From positions 1 through 8,245 of the forward strand of contig DCDB01000049.1 of the NCBI GenBank assembly GCA_002316215.1: a DNA stretch of 8,245 bases. The letters are read 5' to 3'. The notes beneath the pieces are model-generated. The model saw only the letters and a program-made list of their open reading frames with translations, ran no database searches and was not told the DNA's origin. How positions within the stretch are numbered: the first letter of the stretch is position 1; each line of letters opens with the position of its first letter. Shown piece after piece: positions 5,412 through 8,245 of the stretch. Both the position numbers and the translations under genes were made by a program. This stretch comes from Lachnospiraceae bacterium UBA1066 (GTDB lineage Bacteria; Bacillota; Clostridia; Lachnospirales; Lachnospiraceae).

Positions 5412-7901
5412 ATGGAAACAGCGGAAGCTCTTCCGATTATAAAAGCGATGAAATTAACGATACGGTCACCGCAGTTCACAGGAAATAAAGACTATACCTT
5501 CATCAGTGTCCTGGACGGCCGGCTTAAAACCTCGAAATCTGCGGAACAAATGCCGGATTCTTCCGCAGATGAACTTTTTGCCCGGTATAATGCGGGGGAT
5601 GTGTTTTCCGTTTCTCCGGAAGGGGGGCTTTACCTTTCCGGCGATCCTGCCGCTTCGGTTCTCCTCCTTAAGCTTAAGCCGGAGTTTCTGTGCGACCGGC
5701 TGAATAACGGTATTATCTTCTGCGATTCCTCCGTTGAGCCGGAAAAGAATTACTTTGAAATAAGACGTCTTATTTCAGAAATCTGCAGCAGGTATAAGGA
5801 TCCTGCAGCCTGTGAGCCTCTGTCTGTCACAGGGCTTACGTACCTTCTTCTTTCGGAGCTCAGGAAGTTCCAGCAAAAACTTCCGGCGGATCCGGATATT
5901 TCCGAACGCAGCCGAAGCCGTGCCCGGGAAGTCGACGCCTATATCGACAGGCATTTTGCCGAACCGCTGACTCTCACGCAGATTTCCGGAGCATTTTACC
6001 TGACCCCGCAGTATTTTTCGGCCTTTATGAAGACCGCTTTCCGTCAGAACTTTAAGACCTATCTGACGCAAAGGAGGCTTTTTTATGCCGGACGCGACCT
6101 CCGGAACACTTCTCTTTCCGTCATGGAGATCAGCCTTAAAAACGGATTCGGGAGCGTATCCGCTTTCCGGAAACATTTTTCGGACTTTTATCATATGTCT
6201 CCGCTCGACTACCGTAAGAAATATCTGACGGCTTCCGCTCCGTCTCATCCCGATTCTGCGACAGCGGCAGACAACATCCGCGCTTCCCTGGACAGCGCCG
6301 GAATCACGGCGAGTGCCGCGCTTCTGCAGAAGATTGAGGTCAGCGCATCGGACGGCACCGCTCAGATTAAGAACATCAGCACTGCCATAAATGTCGGCGC
6401 CGCGGAGAATCTTCTCCGCGACAGGTTCCGCCGGATGCTGCTCGCCCTGCACGAGGAAATTCATTTTACGCATATCCGCATGCAGGAATTCATCAGCACC
6501 GGCTTTATTCCGATGGTTCTGCCGAATTATGCCTATTACTTCCAGAAAGCGGATGCGGTTCTATCCTTCTTATCCGGCTGCGGCCTTGCTCCCTGGATTG
6601 AGCTCGCCAGGATGCCGATCCGCCCGGATTCTTCTTCCGACAGTGAAACTACGCTGTTTTATGTAAGAAGAGATAAACGTTTTTTTGATCTTCTCGGCAG
6701 TTTCCTTAAGCACGTATCCGGCCGCTGGCCCGGATCATGGACCCGGAAATGGCGCTTCGAGCTGTGGATGTCACCCCGCGACACAGTTTCCGTCTACATC
6801 CGCGATTTTCAGGCAGTCAAAAAGCTGATAAATGAATATCTCCCGGGAGCTTCTGTCGGCGGCCCGGGGCTTAAACCCGTACTCTCTTCTTCGGAACAGC
6901 ACAAGAAGCCGGATTCCTCCCAAAACCATCCGATGCTTAACGATATACTGGACGCATTTCAAAAAGCCGGCGTCCGGCCTGACTTTTTTTCTGTTTACCT
7001 GAATTATTCGACGGAAGAAGAACTACCGCATTCTAATCCGGCAGTATCCAGAGAAACGGAAAATGCAAAGAGCACCGGCGGCATCAGCCCGGATCCGGCA
7101 TACATCGAAAAAACAGCTGCCTCTACGGCAGAAGTTCTGCACAGACTGCTGCCGGGAACGCCGCTTTCCGTCAGCGAATGGTGTTCTGCCGATATCCGGA
7201 ATCTTCCGGTCGCAGCTTCACGCTATCAGGCCGCCTTCATCGGGCGTACCCTGCTTCACATCGCCCCGTACTGCGATACCGCAGCCTATTGGCTGCTAAG
7301 CGATGAACCGCACTCCTCAGGAATGCTGAGGCCGCCGGAATTTTACTCGTTCGGGCAGGGACTCCTGAACCGCGAAGGGCTCCCGACCGCTGCTTACTTT
7401 GCTTACGTCCTGTTCCGCCGCCTGACCGGAACCATCATTTCACAGGGGGAAAATTACTGCATCACCAGAAGCAACTCCACGCACTGCCAGATCTTTGCTT
7501 TTCACTATACTCATTTTGCCCCCTTTGTCCATATTGAAAATGCCGGTGATTTTGCCTTTGACAGGGTCTATGATCTCTTTACGGAATCTCCGGAGCACGC
7601 AATCCGCTTCACTCTGCACGGCCTTGAACCCGGAATTTATCTCATCAGCCGCATCTTTATTAATTTGCAGCGCGGAAGCATCCTTGACATTATGATTGGT
7701 GAATACAGCCACAGCAACCTTGGGAGAATTGATTTTTTACAGAAAACAAAGTCTCCTTCCCGGGAGGAGCTGCTTTTCCGTTCCTCTGCCTGTATTCCGG
7801 AAGAGCGCAGGGTTTTTCTTAAGTCCGACGGCACGCTTACGCTGGAGTCCGATTTTTCTGCACACGACGTCTGCCTGTGGGATATCCGCAGACAGGTGTA
7901 A
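5412..7901 (+). CDS. AraC-type/GH39-like fusion regulator with complete DNA-binding domain (second paralogue)
   Basis: An 829-residue cytoplasmic protein. A short cupin-like domain (about 28-92) comes first. Residues 172-272 form a complete AraC/XylS DNA-binding domain: helix-turn-helix one at LTLTQISGAFYLTPQYFSAF (186-205), and helix-turn-helix two from LSVMEISLKNGFGSVSAFRK (235-254) to the conserved SPLDYRKKY (263-271). A GH39-like barrel covers about 320-670, with WRFELWMSP (447-455), SVSEWCS (586-592) and YSFGQGLLNREGLPTAAYFA (645-664), then a beta-rich C-terminal domain. The acid/base position of WNEP is Ser454 (Met-Ser replaces Asn-Glu), while nucleophile Glu589 is retained. It is therefore probably a sugar sensor and not an active glycosidase. 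The start is fixed by AGGGAGG at 5398-5404, seven bases upstream of ATG 5412. It follows its paralogue after 198 bases. It is the better candidate for direct promoter binding; a catalytic role is less likely but not excluded. Confidence 0.88.
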   Translation: METAEALPIIKAMKLTIRSPQFTGNKDYTFISVLDGRLKTSKSAEQMPDSSADELFARYNAGDVFSVSPEGGLYLSGDPAASVLLLKLKPEFLCDRLNNGIIFCDSSVEPEKNYFEIRRLISEICSRYKDPAACEPLSVTGLTYLLLSELRKFQQKLPADPDISERSRSRAREVDAYIDRHFAEPLTLTQISGAFYLTPQYFSAFMKTAFRQNFKTYLTQRRLFYAGRDLRNTSLSVMEISLKNGFGSVSAFRKHFSDFYHMSPLDYRKKYLTASAPSHPDSATAADNIRASLDSAGITASAALLQKIEVSASDGTAQIKNISTAINVGAAENLLRDRFRRMLLALHEEIHFTHIRMQEFISTGFIPMVLPNYAYYFQKADAVLSFLSGCGLAPWIELARMPIRPDSSSDSETTLFYVRRDKRFFDLLGSFLKHVSGRWPGSWTRKWRFELWMSPRDTVSVYIRDFQAVKKLINEYLPGASVGGPGLKPVLSSSEQHKKPDSSQNHPMLNDILDAFQKAGVRPDFFSVYLNYSTEEELPHSNPAVSRETENAKSTGGISPDPAYIEKTAASTAEVLHRLLPGTPLSVSEWCSADIRNLPVAASRYQAAFIGRTLLHIAPYCDTAAYWLLSDEPHSSGMLRPPEFYSFGQGLLNREGLPTAAYFAYVLFRRLTGTIISQGENYCITRSNSTHCQIFAFHYTHFAPFVHIENAGDFAFDRVYDLFTESPEHAIRFTLHGLEPGIYLISRIFINLQRGSILDIMIGEYSHSNLGRIDFLQKTKSPSREELLFRSSACIPEERRVFLKSDGTLTLESDFSAHDVCLWDIRRQV

Positions 7902-7936
7902 AAAAGCTGCTACCGCAGAAAAATGTAAAAAAGCTG
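7897..7936 (+). repeat. Short direct repeat across the stop codon of the second regulator
   Basis: TGTAAAAAAGCTG occurs at 7897-7909 and again at 7924-7936, a perfect 13-base repeat with a 27-base period. The first copy contains the TAA stop at 7899-7901. It probably reflects a small local duplication; no function is evident. Confidence 0.6.
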
Positions 7937-7992
7937 TTTTCATAGTTTATGTCGAACTTTTTATTCATTCAGCTGGCTTCAATATAAAAAAT

Positions 7993-8101
7993 GAACTGTC
8001 GCACTAAGTGATTAGCATGGCAACTCATTTATAAAGCACGAATGCCAGGCTTCTTGGCACCTGGCATTTACAAAAAATTTGAATCTATAAAGAGACAGTA
8101 C
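7993..8101. mobile_element. Possible MITE or insertion-sequence remnant with imperfect terminal inverted repeats
   Basis: ACTGTCGCACTAAGTGATT (7995-8013) is an imperfect inverted match to 8082-8099, whose complement reads ACTGTCTCTTTATAGATT. They agree in the outer ACTGTC, in most of the middle and in the inner GATT. The roughly 109-base interval encodes nothing and carries a perfect 9-bp stem near its centre. Size, ends and lack of a gene fit a non-autonomous miniature element. AATG occurs just outside or at both ends (7990-7993 and 8107-8110), but the right copy is not adjacent, so target duplication is unproven. I cannot assign a family. Confidence 0.4.
8041..8068. terminator. Stem-loop, possible weak terminator for the regulator genes
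   Basis: AATGCCAGG (8041-8049) and CCTGGCATT (8060-8068) form a perfect 9-bp stem with a 10-base loop. An alternative pairing of TGCCA with TGGCA inside it is possible. It is the first strong hairpin after the second regulator, about 140 bases past the stop. Neither strand has a good U-tract after it (plus strand continues TACAAAAAATTT), so classic intrinsic termination is doubtful. It may instead be the core of the surrounding MITE-like element. Confidence 0.35.
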
Positions 8102-8133
8102 CTTCTAATGTGCGGAACTCCCGCAAAATTCAT

Positions 8134-8245
8134 AACACCTGTTAATTTCTGAGAATTACCTGTAAAATTTCGATTTCCTCCGATTTTACAGGTAATCCCT
8201 GCCAACATCACAGTCTTTTGTAAACTTGATTACCTGTAAAATTTC
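8134..8245. repeat. ATTACCTGTAAAAT repeat family, including a 14-bp hairpin
   Basis: ATTACCTGTAAAATTTC occurs exactly at 8155-8171 and 8229-8245, 74 bases apart, the second cut by the window end. An inverted copy, ATTTTACAGGTAAT (8183-8196), pairs perfectly over 14 bp with 8155-8168 around a 14-base loop. A degenerate copy (ACCTGTTAATTTC) lies at 8137-8149. No U-tract follows the hairpin on either strand, so a terminator is unlikely. It could be part of a dispersed intergenic repeat, a protein-binding array, or the edge of another mobile element. Confidence 0.8.

Larger units (their letters stand above)
7902..8245. other. Non-coding right-hand region rich in repeats
   Basis: No credible gene lies in these 344 bases; open frames are short and lack ribosome binding sites. 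The region holds the second copy of the 13-base repeat, a MITE-like element with a central stem-loop (about 7993-8101), and a family of ATTACCTGTAAAAT repeats (8134-8245) that continues past the window end. No tRNA-like fold was recognised. Confidence 0.7.

Noticed and set aside
5775..6473. A 232-codon minus-strand open frame inside the second regulator
   Set aside because: It is antisense to the complete AraC domain, which is certain; its product is Arg/Lys-rich and family-less, as expected of a shadow frame.
2760..7901. Two active GH39 beta-xylosidases
   Set aside because: Both lack the acid/base glutamate and both carry N-terminal AraC-type regulatory domains without secretion signals, so a sensor role is more likely than xylan breakdown.
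8155..8196. Intrinsic terminator at the 14-bp hairpin
   Set aside because: The loop is long (14 bases), the stem is AT-rich, and neither strand has a U-tract directly after it.
8134..8245. CRISPR array
   Set aside because: Copies lie in both orientations with irregular spacing (28 and 74 bases), one copy is degenerate, and no cas genes are in the window.

Overview
The window reads as chromosomal accessory-metabolism DNA from a gut-type anaerobic Firmicute, most likely in or near the Lachnospiraceae. That placement rests on strong AGGAGG-type ribosome binding sites, mid-GC genes separated by AT-rich spacers, and the protein families present; it is an inference, not a database result. There are five genes, in two divergent transcription units that meet at a 319-base spacer (2441-2759).

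Left arm (minus strand, transcribed leftward): a three-gene operon. First is a 131-residue protein matching the C-glycoside deglycosidase beta subunit (DUF6379) family (2045-2440). Next is a 352-residue TIM-barrel protein that fits the matching alpha subunit (975-2033). Last is a second, 306-residue TIM-barrel sugar isomerase/epimerase (36-956). Gaps are 11 and 18 bases, each with its own Shine-Dalgarno sequence, and the first of these overlaps the upstream stop codon. The set fits catabolism of glycosides through a 3-keto-sugar intermediate, with the alpha/beta complex cleaving the bond to the aglycone. The oxidoreductase that would make the 3-keto glycoside is not in the window.

Right arm (plus strand): two tandem large proteins of 817 and 829 residues (2760-5213 and 5412-7901). 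Both have the order N-terminal cupin-like sensor, AraC-type DNA-binding region, GH39-like (beta-xylosidase-type) barrel, and C-terminal beta-rich domain. In both, the Asn-Glu pair that holds the GH39 acid/base is lost (Tyr-Met in one, Met-Ser in the other), while the nucleophile Glu is kept. They therefore look like sugar-sensing pseudoenzyme regulators. The second has a complete double helix-turn-helix; the first keeps only one recognisable helix-turn-helix.

Working model (inference): the paired regulators sense a glycoside or a released sugar and control the divergent cleavage operon, perhaps as a heteromer in which only one partner has a full DNA-binding domain.

Right edge (7902-8245): non-coding. 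It holds a short direct repeat, a MITE-like element with imperfect terminal inverted repeats around a 9-bp stem-loop, and a family of ATTACCTGTAAAAT repeats (one pair forming a 14-bp hairpin) that runs off the end. No tRNA, rRNA or CRISPR array was seen.
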